DNA of 42,728 nucleotides from Flavobacteriaceae bacterium. Lineage in GTDB: Bacteria > Bacteroidota > Bacteroidia > Flavobacteriales > Flavobacteriaceae. The stretch is from NCBI GenBank assembly GCA_030683815.1, contig JAUXPJ010000015.1, forward strand, positions 1 through 42,728, written 5' to 3'. The notes under the pieces were generated by a model. It was not told the origin of the DNA. It searched no databases and was given only the letters and a program-made list of their open reading frames with translations. Shown piece after piece: positions 25,581 through 33,383 of this stretch. The position numbers and the translations under genes were made by a program. Numbering within the stretch: position 1 is the first letter of the stretch; the number at the start of each line of letters is the position of its first letter.

Positions 25581-25708
25581 ACGCTGGCGCGAGCATCCTG
25601 CTCGTGCCTTAACGCTTTAAAAAAAATTATTATAAGTACGGGCAAGATGCTCGCACTGGCGGTGTGCGAAGCACGTAGCAACTTCGATCAGCTTTAGCTG
25701 AATGTGCT
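25581..25708. repeat. Hairpin cluster between the receptor and lhgO
   Basis: Three perfect small hairpins: CGAGCA-TCC-TGCTCG (25590-25604), GTGC-GAA-GCAC (25664-25674) and CAGCT-TT-AGCTG (25689-25700). In addition, GCGAGCATCCTGC (25588-25600) pairs imperfectly with GCAAGATGCTCGC (25642-25654), forming a long-range inverted repeat. It is less AT-rich than its surroundings. The 65-codon plus-strand frame across it is not credible. It resembles a REP-type or non-autonomous element between converging genes. Confidence 0.55.
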
Positions 25709-26917
25709 CTAACTATCAACATGTCCAACAATTTCATCGGCTATTGCCATGCAAGCGGTGGCAGCAGGCGATGGGGCATTGAGCACATGAATGTTTCCGT
25801 TGTGATTATAAATCTTAAAATCATCAATTAAATTTCCGTTATATTCAATGGCTTGCGCTCGCACTCCTGCCCTGGCGGGCTGTACATCATCAACGGTAAT
25901 TGATGGCATCAGTTTTTGCAGGGCTTTTACAAAAGCCACTCTGGAAAATGCGCGATGGTATTCATCCAATCCTTTGCGCCAATGTTTAAAAAAGAGTTTC
26001 CATGTTCCGCTAAAAGTCAGCGCTTGCCAGGTATCTTTTAAGCTAAAACTGGTTCTGTGATATCCTTCGCGTTTAAAGGTAAAAACGGCATTCGGACCGC
26101 ATTCAATACTGCCATCAACCATACGCGTAAAATGAACACCCAAAAAGGGGAAATTTGGATCGGGAACCGGATATACCAAATGCTTGATTTTGTGTTTTGC
26201 CGCTTCGGTCAGTTCAAAATAATCACCTCTAAAACCGACAATTTGCATATCTAACTTTACATTATCTAATTCCGCAAGCCGATCCGCTTGAAGTCCGCCA
26301 CAAAAAATAATTGTTTCGGTTTTAAAAATTCCGAGAGATGTTTTCACCTCTTTTATTTTTTCAGATGCATTAATTTCCAGAACCTTACAAGCGGTAATTA
26401 ACTCACTTTTTTGATTGAGTTGGTGAATTTTTTCAGCGAATTTCTCACCTACTTTTACAAAATCGATGATCCCTGCAGTTGGAACTAAAATGGCTTTTAC
26501 TCCGTTGATAAAAGGTTCGCGTTTCTTTATTTGCTGTTTGTTTAAATAGGTAATTCCGCGCGTTCCATTATCAACACCTCTTTGATAAATCATTTCCAAG
26601 GTTGGAATCTCCGATTCATGGGTAGCCACAATAATTTTACCGCACACATCGTGTTTGATATTATTTTCCTGGGCGAAATTGATGAGTTGTTCATGCCCAT
26701 TTTTACAGTTGAGTGCTTTAAATGAACCCGGTTTGTAATAAATTCCGGAATGCATCACTCCGGAGTTTCTGCCCGTTTGATGTTTTCCAACAGCATCTTC
26801 TTTTTCTAGTATGGCAATGGATTTATTGGGAAATTTTAACTGTAATTTATAAGCGGTGGCTAAACCGACAATGCCGCCACCCACTGTGATATAATCATAA
26901 TAATTATTATTGGACAT
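25709..26917 (-). CDS. lhgO: L-2-hydroxyglutarate oxidase
   Basis: A 402-residue FAD enzyme. The dinucleotide fold GGGIVG at residues 13-18 is followed by HQTGRNSGVMHSGIYYKPGS (about 46-65), the hallmark of L-2-hydroxyglutarate oxidases and dehydrogenases. The C-terminal region VQPARAGVRAQAIEYNGNLI and HVLNAPSPAATACMAIADEI closes the domain. It oxidises L-2-hydroxyglutarate to 2-oxoglutarate, removing a by-product of malate dehydrogenase or lysine breakdown. Its ATG lies inside the 3' end of the MFS gene (11-nt overlap), so translation is coupled. The convergent neighbour is the TonB receptor. Confidence 0.92.
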   Translation of the reverse strand: MSNNNYYDYITVGGGIVGLATAYKLQLKFPNKSIAILEKEDAVGKHQTGRNSGVMHSGIYYKPGSFKALNCKNGHEQLINFAQENNIKHDVCGKIIVATHESEIPTLEMIYQRGVDNGTRGITYLNKQQIKKREPFINGVKAILVPTAGIIDFVKVGEKFAEKIHQLNQKSELITACKVLEINASEKIKEVKTSLGIFKTETIIFCGGLQADRLAELDNVKLDMQIVGFRGDYFELTEAAKHKIKHLVYPVPDPNFPFLGVHFTRMVDGSIECGPNAVFTFKREGYHRTSFSLKDTWQALTFSGTWKLFFKHWRKGLDEYHRAFSRVAFVKALQKLMPSITVDDVQPARAGVRAQAIEYNGNLIDDFKIYNHNGNIHVLNAPSPAATACMAIADEIVGHVDS

Positions 26918-28217
26918 ATTTTGTTTTTTTCATCAAATTTAAGACTATAAAACCAGCAAAGAAAAAGATTGATAAGACTAGGATAGACATTTTCATCGAA
27001 TCAGTTATGGCAACCGCCAATCCGAATATAAAAGTACCAAATACGATGGAAATCTTTTCAGTTACATCAAAAAAGCTGAAATACGTGGCGTGATTCAAGG
27101 TTTCTTCCGGCAAAAGCTTGGAATAGGTAGAACGTGAAAGCGACTGAATCGCTCCCAAAACCAATCCTAAGACGCCGCCTAACATATAAAATTTGGTATA
27201 GACATTCGGATCTGTTTTTTCTAAAAGAAATGCACCAAAACTCGCCACCATCCAAATAATTACAGTCAATTTAAGGGCTATCAAGTTTCCGAAACGTTCA
27301 GAAATTCTTGAAAAAATATACGCTCCGAATATTCCCACTATTTGCACCACCAAAATGGTGATAATTAAGTTGGCTGTTTCTAATCCGAGTTCCTTTTTTC
27401 CGTACACGGTAGAAAGTAAAATAGTGGTTTGCACCCCAATACTGTACAGAAAAAAACCGATTAAAAATCTTCTCAACTGCGGATAAAAAGCAAGATCTCC
27501 ATACACTTTTTTCAATGCTTTAAAACCATTAAAGAAGACATCTCTTTTTGGTTTCTTATTATTGTATATGTTGTTAGGCAACACTGAAAAGGTATATTGC
27601 GAAAAACCAAACCACCAAATACCTACCGATAAAAAGGAAATTCGCGAGGGCAAGGTAGGGTCTGTTATTCCGTACCATTGCGGATTTAAGACCATTGTTA
27701 AATTAAAAAGCAACAAAAAAACCGAACCGAAATAACCCAACATAAAACCCAAAGCACTTACCCTGTCCTGCTGTTTCGGAAAAGCAACTTCCGGAAGAAA
27801 GGCGTTGTAAAAAACCAAACTTCCCCAAAAACCGATGCTCGCTAAAATGGTAAATAATAAACCAATCCACAGAGTTTCAATTCCGGTAAAGAAATACAAA
27901 CTCATCACAGAAAACGATCCTAAATAACAAAAAAACTGCATAAATCGTTTCTTATTTCCCATATAATCGGCAATACCGGAAAGTATGGGTGATAAAAAAG
28001 CAATGATCAAAAAAGAGATGGAAAGTGAATAGGTGTATAAGGTTGTATTGTGAAAATCAGTTCCTAAAAAATGTACCGAATCTCCATTATTGGAGGTAAC
28101 TGATTCATAATAAATGGGGAAAATAGCCGTTGAAATTACCAAAGCGTAGGCAGAGTTGGCCCAATCGTAAAATGCCCAAGCGTAGATTGTTTTTCTAGTT
28201 CCTTTTCTAAATTGCAT
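26907..28217 (-). CDS. UMF1-type MFS transporter
   Basis: A 436-residue membrane protein with about 12 hydrophobic segments. The N-terminus KTIYAWAFYDWANSAYALVI is the signature of the UMF1/Atg22-like branch of the major facilitator superfamily. Motif-A-like loops include GIADYMGNKKRF (about residue 82). The substrate is unknown; Atg22-like proteins export amino acids in yeast vacuoles. The overlap with lhgO suggests a shared metabolic purpose, perhaps 2-hydroxyglutarate or a related acid, but that is only an inference. The ATG at 28217 lies 7 nt from a terminator hairpin of the upstream M48 gene. Confidence 0.88.
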   Translation of the reverse strand: MQFRKGTRKTIYAWAFYDWANSAYALVISTAIFPIYYESVTSNNGDSVHFLGTDFHNTTLYTYSLSISFLIIAFLSPILSGIADYMGNKKRFMQFFCYLGSFSVMSLYFFTGIETLWIGLLFTILASIGFWGSLVFYNAFLPEVAFPKQQDRVSALGFMLGYFGSVFLLLFNLTMVLNPQWYGITDPTLPSRISFLSVGIWWFGFSQYTFSVLPNNIYNNKKPKRDVFFNGFKALKKVYGDLAFYPQLRRFLIGFFLYSIGVQTTILLSTVYGKKELGLETANLIITILVVQIVGIFGAYIFSRISERFGNLIALKLTVIIWMVASFGAFLLEKTDPNVYTKFYMLGGVLGLVLGAIQSLSRSTYSKLLPEETLNHATYFSFFDVTEKISIVFGTFIFGLAVAITDSMKMSILVLSIFFFAGFIVLNLMKKTKYVQ

Positions 28218-28221
28218 ATAA

Positions 28222-28250
28222 AAAAACCATTCTTTTTTAGAATGGTTTAA
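28222..28250 (-). terminator. Terminator after the M48 gene, directly before the MFS start
   Basis: AAACCATTCT (28224-28233) pairs with AGAATGGTTT (28239-28248); on the minus strand a run of T follows. I see no TAnnTTTG box between it and the MFS ATG, so MFS-lhgO may depend on read-through. Confidence 0.75.
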
Positions 28251-28288
28251 ATATACTATAATTTTACAATTACGCTTATTTTATCAAC

Positions 28289-29089
28289 TTAATTTGCGTT
28301 ATATTTTGCCGCCAACGATATAGCAGTAGGCATATACGCTTTTAAATCGGCAATTCTGGTTTCGTGTGATGGGTGTGTACTTAAAAATTCCGGTGTGCTG
28401 TTACTGCTTTTCTCGCTCATTCTAACCCATACATTTACAGCTTCTTCCGGTTTGTAACCGGCCATAATCATAAAAACCATTCCCAATCTGTCAGCTTCAG
28501 TTTCATGCACTCTGCTGTATTTTAACATCCCGACTGTTGAACCTAATCCATAAACTGTTTGCCAAATCATCTGCTTTTTAGGATCATCATTGGAGGTTCC
28601 AACTGCTACTGCCACTCCACCCAATTGTTGGGCATAACCGGCCGTCATTCTTTCTTGACCGTGTTTAGCGAAAGCGTGGGCAATTTCATGACCCATCACG
28701 GCTGCAATTCCGTCGGCATTGGCGCAAATGGGTAAAATACCTTCATAAAAAACCACTTTTCCGCCCGGTAAACACCAAGCATTCACGGTTTGATCTTCAA
28801 TTAAATTAAATTCCCAACGGTATCCATCGGCTTCTGACTGCATTCCGTTAGCCCGCATAAACTTATCTACCGCTTTTGAAATGTTATTTCCTATTTGCTT
28901 TATTTCATTCGTTTTGGCTGCATTTTTAGAAACCTTATTTTCTTTCATAAATCCGGAATACATTTCAAAACTTGATGGAAGAATTTGGCTGTCTGATACT
29001 AAGTTAACTCTTTTTCTTCCTGTAATAGGCACGGTAGTACAACTGTGAATTAACAAAAAGGCAGCTAAAACAATAAATACTTTTTTCAT
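28289..29089 (-). CDS. M48 family metallopeptidase lipoprotein
   Basis: A 266-residue lipoprotein; the lipobox LIHSC puts the lipid on Cys17. The zinc-binding motif HEIAH is at residues 134-138 and a third ligand is probably Glu196 in ETEAD. The segment WCLPGGKVVFYEGIL just before it is typical of M48 peptidases of the LoiP/BepA kind, which act on outer-membrane protein assembly in the periplasm. All core residues are intact, so it should be an active protease. It is divergent from the alpha/beta hydrolase gene, with a 75-bp shared promoter region. Confidence 0.92.
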   Translation of the reverse strand: MKKVFIVLAAFLLIHSCTTVPITGRKRVNLVSDSQILPSSFEMYSGFMKENKVSKNAAKTNEIKQIGNNISKAVDKFMRANGMQSEADGYRWEFNLIEDQTVNAWCLPGGKVVFYEGILPICANADGIAAVMGHEIAHAFAKHGQERMTAGYAQQLGGVAVAVGTSNDDPKKQMIWQTVYGLGSTVGMLKYSRVHETEADRLGMVFMIMAGYKPEEAVNVWVRMSEKSSNSTPEFLSTHPSHETRIADLKAYMPTAISLAAKYNAN

Positions 29090-29125
29090 TTTTCTGTTTT
29101 TTAATATTGATTCTTATAATTCGTT

Positions 29126-29133
29126 TAAATTTG
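29126..29133 (+). promoter_or_regulatory. -7 box of the hydrolase-msrB unit
   Basis: TAAATTTG is a full match, ending 31 nt before the ATG at 29165. Confidence 0.5.
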
Positions 29134-29164
29134 CTGATTCATCTCTGAATGACAACAAATTAAA

Positions 29165-30037
29165 ATGTTAAAATCAAAATTACAAAAATTAAGCCAAGTT
29201 AAAATGAAATTGGCCTATAAAGCCATCTTGTTAAAAGGAAAAGTATCTCAAGCTGTTTCTTTAAAACTTGGAACAAATCATGCCATCAAGCTTTTTAGAA
29301 CTCCCTTTAAGTTCAAAACTCCCAAACGTGAATTTCCTATGATTTCAAAATCCCGAAAAGAGATGGTTGTGATTAAGGAACTTCACAAAGAAATAATGGT
29401 GTATCACTATGGAAATTCAGACAAAAAAGTTTTACTGATTCATGGCTGGTCCGGGAGAGGAACGCAACTTTTTAAAATAGCGGATTTATTGTTGGAACAC
29501 GGTTTTTCGACGGTGAGTTTTGATGCGCCTGCCCATGGACTTTCACCCGGAACAGAAACGATGATGAGTGAATTTGTAATTTGTGTCCGTATTTTAAATG
29601 AGAAATACGGTCCGTTTGAGTTTGGCATCGGACATTCATTAGGCGGAATGACTTTGTTGAATGCTGTCAACCGTGGAGTACCTTTTCGAAAAGCAATATG
29701 TATAGGTTCCGGGAATTCTATTTATGATATCATGAAAGAATTTGTTGAAAAATTAGAGATGAAACCGGTAATTGCTCAAATGATGAAAGCGCATTACGAC
29801 AAAGAATTTGGAGTAGATTTAGAAATTTTTTCTTCTTACAATGTGGCTAAAAACATTGATATCCCCGTTTTAATCATACATGATGCCGATGATGATGAAG
29901 TGTCTGTAAAGTGCGCTTATGCTGTCAACAATAAGCTCAAAAATGGAGAACTGATGATTACCAAGGGTTTAGGACATCGTAAAATATTGGGCGATAAAAA
30001 AGTATTGGAAAAAATCACTACCTTTATACATGCTTAA
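29165..30037 (+). CDS. Alpha/beta hydrolase
   Basis: A 290-residue serine hydrolase. The oxyanion strand motif LLIHGWSGRG is at about residues 91-100 and the nucleophile elbow GHSLGG is at 156-161 (Ser158). The acid is probably in IIHDADDDEV near residue 238 and the His in GLGHRKIL near 271. It lacks a signal peptide. The first 60 residues (KAILLKGKVSQAVSLKLG) are a helical extension. Substrate unknown. It overlaps msrB by 8 nt. Confidence 0.9.
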   Translation: MLKSKLQKLSQVKMKLAYKAILLKGKVSQAVSLKLGTNHAIKLFRTPFKFKTPKREFPMISKSRKEMVVIKELHKEIMVYHYGNSDKKVLLIHGWSGRGTQLFKIADLLLEHGFSTVSFDAPAHGLSPGTETMMSEFVICVRILNEKYGPFEFGIGHSLGGMTLLNAVNRGVPFRKAICIGSGNSIYDIMKEFVEKLEMKPVIAQMMKAHYDKEFGVDLEIFSSYNVAKNIDIPVLIIHDADDDEVSVKCAYAVNNKLKNGELMITKGLGHRKILGDKKVLEKITTFIHA

Positions 30038-30506
30038 TTTTTTTAACATATGCTGTTTTATTATTTTATTTGCAACATTAAGTTGTACTCCTGAAATAAA
30101 TCATGCTAAACCATCAAATCCTTCAAAAAAAATGACTGAACAGGATTGGAAAAATAAATTGACGCCGGAACAATACAAAATCCTCAGAGAAAAAGGTACT
30201 GAATATCCACATACCGGTATTTATAATCTTCATTTTGAAAAAGGAAATTACCATTGTGTTGCTTGTGATGCGTTGCTTTTTAAATCGACGCAAAAATTTA
30301 AATCTTCCTGCGGATGGCCTTCTTTTGATGATGCCGTTGAAAATGCCATTGAATATAAAGCAGATAAATCACATTTTATGATTAGAACTGAAATCATCTG
30401 CAAAAATTGCGGCGGTCATTTAGGCCATTTGTTTGATGATGGGCCTACTGAAACCGGTGAACGATTTTGTGTCAATTCTGTATCACTCATCTTCAAGAAA
30501 GAGTAA
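30030..30506 (+). CDS. msrB: Peptide-methionine (R)-S-oxide reductase, lipoprotein form
   Basis: A 158-residue MsrB. Zinc ligands are Cys76/Cys79 (CVAC) and Cys124/Cys127 (CKNC). The catalytic cysteine is Cys147 in RFCVNS, with GWPSF at 95-99. The enzyme reduces methionine-R-sulfoxide in proteins. Residues 1-19 form a lipoprotein signal (FATLSC, Cys19), so this form acts outside the cytoplasm on oxidised envelope proteins. The start lies inside the hydrolase gene (8-nt overlap); an internal ATG at codon 35 would give a cytosolic form of about 124 residues. Confidence 0.92.
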   Translation: MLNFFNICCFIILFATLSCTPEINHAKPSNPSKKMTEQDWKNKLTPEQYKILREKGTEYPHTGIYNLHFEKGNYHCVACDALLFKSTQKFKSSCGWPSFDDAVENAIEYKADKSHFMIRTEIICKNCGGHLGHLFDDGPTETGERFCVNSVSLIFKKE

Positions 30507-30548
30507 TTTTTGAGTGTAAATACTTCCTTTAAAACTTAATATTCCCAC

Positions 30549-30579
30549 TTTGACACTTCACTGCAAAAATGTATCTTTG
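30549..30579 (+). promoter_or_regulatory. ffh promoter
   Basis: TTTG at 30549-30552 and TATCTTTG at 30572-30579, spaced 19 nt, give one of the clearest -33/-7 pairs in the window. The leader to the ATG at 30608 is about 24 nt. Confidence 0.7.
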
Positions 30580-30607
30580 TGCCACTTAAAAAATGACGTA
30601 AGAAACT

Positions 30608-31939
30608 ATGTTTAATAATTTAACCGAAAAATTAGATAAGGCCTTACATGTACTGAAAGGTCACGGTAAAATTACCGAAGTAAATGTTGCCGAAACTTTA
30701 AAAGAAGTCCGAAAAGCATTGTTAGATGCCGATGTTAACTATAAAATTGCCAGCGATTTTACCAAACTGGTCAAAGAAAAAGCATTAGGTCAAAATGTAT
30801 TGACTACACTTCAGCCAAGTCAGCTATTGGTAAAAATTGTAAAAGATGAGTTGACCGAATTAATGGGTGGCGAAACTGCCGGAGTTAATTTATCGGGTGC
30901 TCCCACGGTTATTTTGATGTCAGGTTTACAAGGATCCGGTAAAACTACTTTTTCGGGTAAACTGGCCAATTTCTTAAAAACCAAGAAATCTAAGAATGTT
31001 TTATTGGTAGGTTGCGATATTTACCGTCCGGCGGCCATCAATCAGTTGCAAATTGTCGGAGCGCAAGTTGGGGTTGATGTTTATGTTGAGTTGGAGAATA
31101 AAAATCCGGTAGAAATTGCACTCAACGCACTGAAACACGCTAAATCTAACGGCAAAAATGTTGTCATTATAGATACGGCAGGTCGTTTGGCGGTTGATGA
31201 ATTGATGATGAAAGAAATTTCTGACATTCATAGAGCGGTTAAGCCACAAGAAACTTTGTTTGTGGTGGATTCTATGACCGGACAAGATGCGGTAAATACA
31301 GCCAAAGCTTTTAATGATATATTGAATTTTGACGGAGTTATCTTAACCAAATTAGATGGTGATACGCGTGGTGGTGCGGCTATTTCTATAAAATCAGTAG
31401 TCAATAAGCCCATCAAATTTATCGGTACCGGCGAAAAAATGGAAGCTATTGAGATTTTCCATCCCAATCGTATGGCTGATCGTATTTTGGGAATGGGAGA
31501 TGTTATTTCATTGGTAGAACGCGCTCAGGAGCAATACAATGAGGAAGAAGCCCGAAAAATCAGTAAGAAAATCGCTAAAAATCAATTCGGATTTGATGAT
31601 TTCTTAACTCAAATTCAGCAGATTAAGAAAATGGGTAATATGAAAGATTTAATGGGAATGATTCCGGGTGCCGGAAAAATGATGAAAGATGTAGATATAG
31701 ACGACAACGCTTTTAAAAATATTGAAGCTATTATTCATTCCATGACTCCTGCCGAGCGCAGCACTCCAACTATAATTGATGGAAACAGAAAAAATAGAAT
31801 CGCCAAAGGATCAGGAACTGCTGTTCAGGATGTCAATCAGCTGATGAAACGTTTTGATCAAATGAGTAAAATGATGAAAATGATGCAAGGCGGCGGTGCC
31901 AAAAATATGATGAATATGATGAAGGGAATGGGGCGGTAA
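30608..31939 (+). CDS. ffh: Signal recognition particle protein Ffh (SRP54)
   Basis: A 443-residue GTPase that binds signal sequences and 4.5S RNA and targets membrane proteins to FtsY and SecYEG. N domain about 1-90. P-loop GLQGSGKTTFSGKLA at about 105-119. Further G motifs IDTAGRLAVDE (about 191), TKLDGDTRGG (about 247) and GTGEKMEAIE. The methionine-rich M domain runs from about 310 to the end (many Met, ending MMKGMGR). Length is normal. It is single-gene with its own promoter. The RNA partner gene was not seen in this window. Confidence 0.97.
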   Translation: MFNNLTEKLDKALHVLKGHGKITEVNVAETLKEVRKALLDADVNYKIASDFTKLVKEKALGQNVLTTLQPSQLLVKIVKDELTELMGGETAGVNLSGAPTVILMSGLQGSGKTTFSGKLANFLKTKKSKNVLLVGCDIYRPAAINQLQIVGAQVGVDVYVELENKNPVEIALNALKHAKSNGKNVVIIDTAGRLAVDELMMKEISDIHRAVKPQETLFVVDSMTGQDAVNTAKAFNDILNFDGVILTKLDGDTRGGAAISIKSVVNKPIKFIGTGEKMEAIEIFHPNRMADRILGMGDVISLVERAQEQYNEEEARKISKKIAKNQFGFDDFLTQIQQIKKMGNMKDLMGMIPGAGKMMKDVDIDDNAFKNIEAIIHSMTPAERSTPTIIDGNRKNRIAKGSGTAVQDVNQLMKRFDQMSKMMKMMQGGGAKNMMNMMKGMGR

Positions 31940-32004
31940 TTTAGTGGGCAGTAAGCAGATTTTTTACGTAATTAAAAAAAATAAGGGATGCTGACTGTTA
32001 AAAT

Positions 32005-32050
32005 ACTGACAACTGCCACTGTTACTGATACTGAGAACTGAAAACTAAAT
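32005..32050. repeat. ACTG-phased short repeat before folD
   Basis: Seven units each beginning ACT: ACTGACA, ACTGCC, ACTGTT, ACTGAT, ACTGAGA, ACTGAAA, ACTAAAT. Spacing is 7 or 6 nt. It reaches to 4 bp before the folD ATG and replaces a recognisable promoter box there. Confidence 0.5.
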
Positions 32051-32053
32051 TAT

Positions 32054-32926
32054 ATGAAACTATTAGATGGAAAATTAACATCCGAACAAATAAAAGAAGA
32101 ATTAGCGCAAGAAGTTGCTATTTTAAAATCTCAAAATAAAAGAGCACCACATTTAGCGGCCGTTTTGGTTGGTACTGATGGCGCCAGTTTAACTTACGTC
32201 AACAGCAAAGTAAAATCTTGTGAAAAAATCGGATTTGGTTCTACTTTAATTCAGTTAGAAGAAACCGTTTCTGAAAATGAACTTTTAAAAGTTATTGAGG
32301 ATTTAAACAACAATCCGGTTATCGACGGATTTATAGTTCAATTACCGCTTCCAAAACACATTGATGACCAAAAAGTATTGATGACCATCAATCCTGATAA
32401 AGATGTTGACGGATTTCATCCCACCAATTTTGGCAGAATGGCGTTGGAATTACCCGCTTTTATTCCGGCAACTCCTTACGGAATTTTAGAATTATTAGAA
32501 CGTTACCAAATTGAAACTTCCGGTAAAAATGTTGTGGTTATTGGCAGAAGTCATATTGTTGGCAGACCGATGAGCATTTTATTGAGTCAGAAAAGAACCG
32601 TTGGAGATGCTACTGTAACACTTGCTCACAGCAAAACCAGAAATTTAACCTCCCTCACAAAACAAGCCGATATTATTGTTGCCGCTTTGGGTATTGCTGA
32701 ATTTTTGAAAGGAGATATGGTAAAAGACGGCGTTGTTATTATTGATGTTGGGATTACACGTATTAATGATACTTCCAAAAAAAGTGGTTTCCGATTGGCA
32801 GGTGATGTTCATTTCGAAAGTGTAGCCGCTAAAGCATCATATATCACTCCCGTTCCGGGTGGTGTTGGTCCGATGACTATTGCCATGTTATTGAAAAATA
32901 CATTGTTGGCGTATCATAGAAAGTAA
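32054..32926 (+). CDS. folD: Bifunctional methylenetetrahydrofolate dehydrogenase/cyclohydrolase
   Basis: A 290-residue enzyme of one-carbon metabolism converting 5,10-methylene-THF to 5,10-methenyl-THF (NADP-linked) and on to 10-formyl-THF. Family motifs: [14 protein letters not shown] (about 52-65, with the catalytic Lys), [13 protein letters not shown] (about 93), DVDGFHP (about 117), [14 protein letters not shown] (about 164-177) and the C-terminal [15 protein letters not shown] (about 265). Length is typical. It follows ffh but with a 114-nt gap that contains a repeat and no visible promoter box. Confidence 0.96.
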   Translation: MKLLDGKLTSEQIKEELAQEVAILKSQNKRAPHLAAVLVGTDGASLTYVNSKVKSCEKIGFGSTLIQLEETVSENELLKVIEDLNNNPVIDGFIVQLPLPKHIDDQKVLMTINPDKDVDGFHPTNFGRMALELPAFIPATPYGILELLERYQIETSGKNVVVIGRSHIVGRPMSILLSQKRTVGDATVTLAHSKTRNLTSLTKQADIIVAALGIAEFLKGDMVKDGVVIIDVGITRINDTSKKSGFRLAGDVHFESVAAKASYITPVPGGVGPMTIAMLLKNTLLAYHRK

Positions 32927-32932
32927 ATTTTT

Positions 32933-32964
32933 ATCAGCAAATTTATTTAGATAAGTTCGCTGAT
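32933..32964. terminator. Weak possible bidirectional hairpin between folD and the cupin gene
   Basis: ATCAGC (32933-32938) pairs with GCTGAT (32959-32964), with TTAT and ATAA pairing inside the loop. The arms are short and no T tract follows, so this is tentative. Confidence 0.3.
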
Positions 32965-33323
32965 TATTCTTCTCTATGCACTAAATCGGGAGAAAACGCA
33001 GGAAAACAAACTGAAATATATTCAACTGCTTCCTCAAAAGGATTGGCATATTGTACCCGCGTTCCTTTATTGATTTTGATGGACTCCCCTGCTTCAAGAA
33101 TAATAATTTCTCCGTCAATTATAAATTGCTTTTTACCTTTTATGATAATTGTATATTCATCAAATTCAGGTGTCTGAAAGGGTTCACTCCAATGTGGAGG
33201 CGCTTTCATCTTAGCAATACTTAAAGGAGATTTGATGCTCGCCAACCCGAAATGTTCTTCAATTAATTTCCCGTCAGTAGTCGGAACTATAAACGGATTG
33301 CTTTGAACTGCATATTTTTTCAT
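32964..33323 (-). CDS. Cupin domain protein
   Basis: A 119-residue single-domain cupin. The segments PHWSEPFQTPEFDEYTIIIK and FIIDGEIIILEAGESIKINK correspond to the two cupin motifs, though the usual two-His pattern is incomplete (one His then Glu), so metal binding is uncertain. Function unknown; small cupins can act as sugar-phosphate isomerases, oxidases or regulators. It diverges from the beta-CASP nuclease gene with only 60 nt between the two ATGs. Confidence 0.75.
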   Translation of the reverse strand: MKKYAVQSNPFIVPTTDGKLIEEHFGLASIKSPLSIAKMKAPPHWSEPFQTPEFDEYTIIIKGKKQFIIDGEIIILEAGESIKINKGTRVQYANPFEEAVEYISVCFPAFSPDLVHREE

Positions 33324-33383
33324 ATTTCTGCCCGTTTTTGCGCTATTTTAACTAACTTTAGTAAAGGTATAAAACTTATCGAT

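Noticed and set aside
25500-25697. 65-codon plus-strand frame after the TonB receptor
   Set aside because: It runs through a terminator and a hairpin cluster.
30540-30607. 4.5S RNA gene near ffh
   Set aside because: No SRP RNA-like fold or tetraloop motif was found; the spacer is only a promoter.
33303-33383. 27-codon N-terminal extension of the beta-CASP protein
   Set aside because: The family start MQLTFLGGAE is at 33384, and the extension overlaps the divergent promoter.
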